This document shows, piece by piece, positions 6,202 through 6,217 of a DNA stretch of 6,217 nt. The position numbers and the translations under genes are program-made. Position 1 is the first letter of the stretch. Every line of letters begins with the position of its first letter. Under the pieces are notes generated by a model. The model was not told where the DNA came from. It did no database searches and saw nothing but the letters and a program-made list of their open reading frames with translations. Source of the stretch: Candidatus Omnitrophota bacterium (GTDB lineage Bacteria > Omnitrophota > Gorgyraeia > JABMRG01 > JAFGKX01); contig JAFGKX010000106.1 in NCBI GenBank assembly GCA_016928375.1, positions 1 through 6,217 of the forward strand, read 5' to 3'.

Positions 6202-6217
6202 ACCTCCATTTAAAGCC

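Noticed and set aside
1..6217. CRISPR arrays, tRNA or rRNA genes
   Set aside because: No evenly spaced direct repeats beyond the two 24-bp units, and no tRNA cloverleaf or rRNA core sequence, were seen on either strand.

Overview
The window is about 40% G+C by eye and carries two long convergent genes with almost no space between them, followed by 224 bp of AT-rich non-coding DNA at the right edge. The exported product of gene 2 and the consensus-like sigma-70 promoter indicate a bacterium. The very long multidomain protein, the Ala-rich linkers and the recurring Ser-x-Leu-Arg-Pro-type motif remind me of uncultured candidate-phylum genomes such as Omnitrophota. That placement is an impression and no marker gene in the window tests it.

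Left region (1-4296, + strand): one open frame of at least 1,423 codons that is still open at base 1, so the gene probably begins outside the window. From N to C terminus it reads as a degenerate nucleoside-kinase-like P-loop module, a class I SAM-methyltransferase fold, a helical segment, one or two Fis-type helix-turn-helices, and a divergent SecA-like motor. The SecA-like part keeps most of the ATPase motifs and recognisable preprotein-crosslinking-domain and two-helix-finger segments. It appears to lack the helical wing domain and the zinc-binding C-terminal tail. I know of no described protein with this arrangement, and it is the main discovery candidate here.

Middle (4288-4307): the two genes converge with 2 bp between their stop codons. 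A perfect 7-bp inverted repeat spans both stops and could act as a small shared terminator, better for the minus strand.

Right region (4299-5993, - strand): a 564-residue exported protein with a signal peptide, a long charged helical or coiled-coil middle and a beta-rich, propeller-like C-terminal third. Its promoter is very clear (TTGCCA, 17 bp, TATAAT with TG extension, A/T-rich DNA upstream), but its leader has no evident Shine-Dalgarno sequence.

Right edge (6141-6217): two diverged copies of a 24-bp unit containing AATGTCCT, then an extended -10 pointing out of the window. This looks like the end of an insertion sequence whose transposase would lie outside. Because both window edges look cut (open frame on the left, repeat-like DNA on the right), the window may be a whole short contig. 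The two genes share no promoter, so their functional link is unknown. A SecA-like motor beside an exported protein is suggestive but not proof of a substrate relationship.
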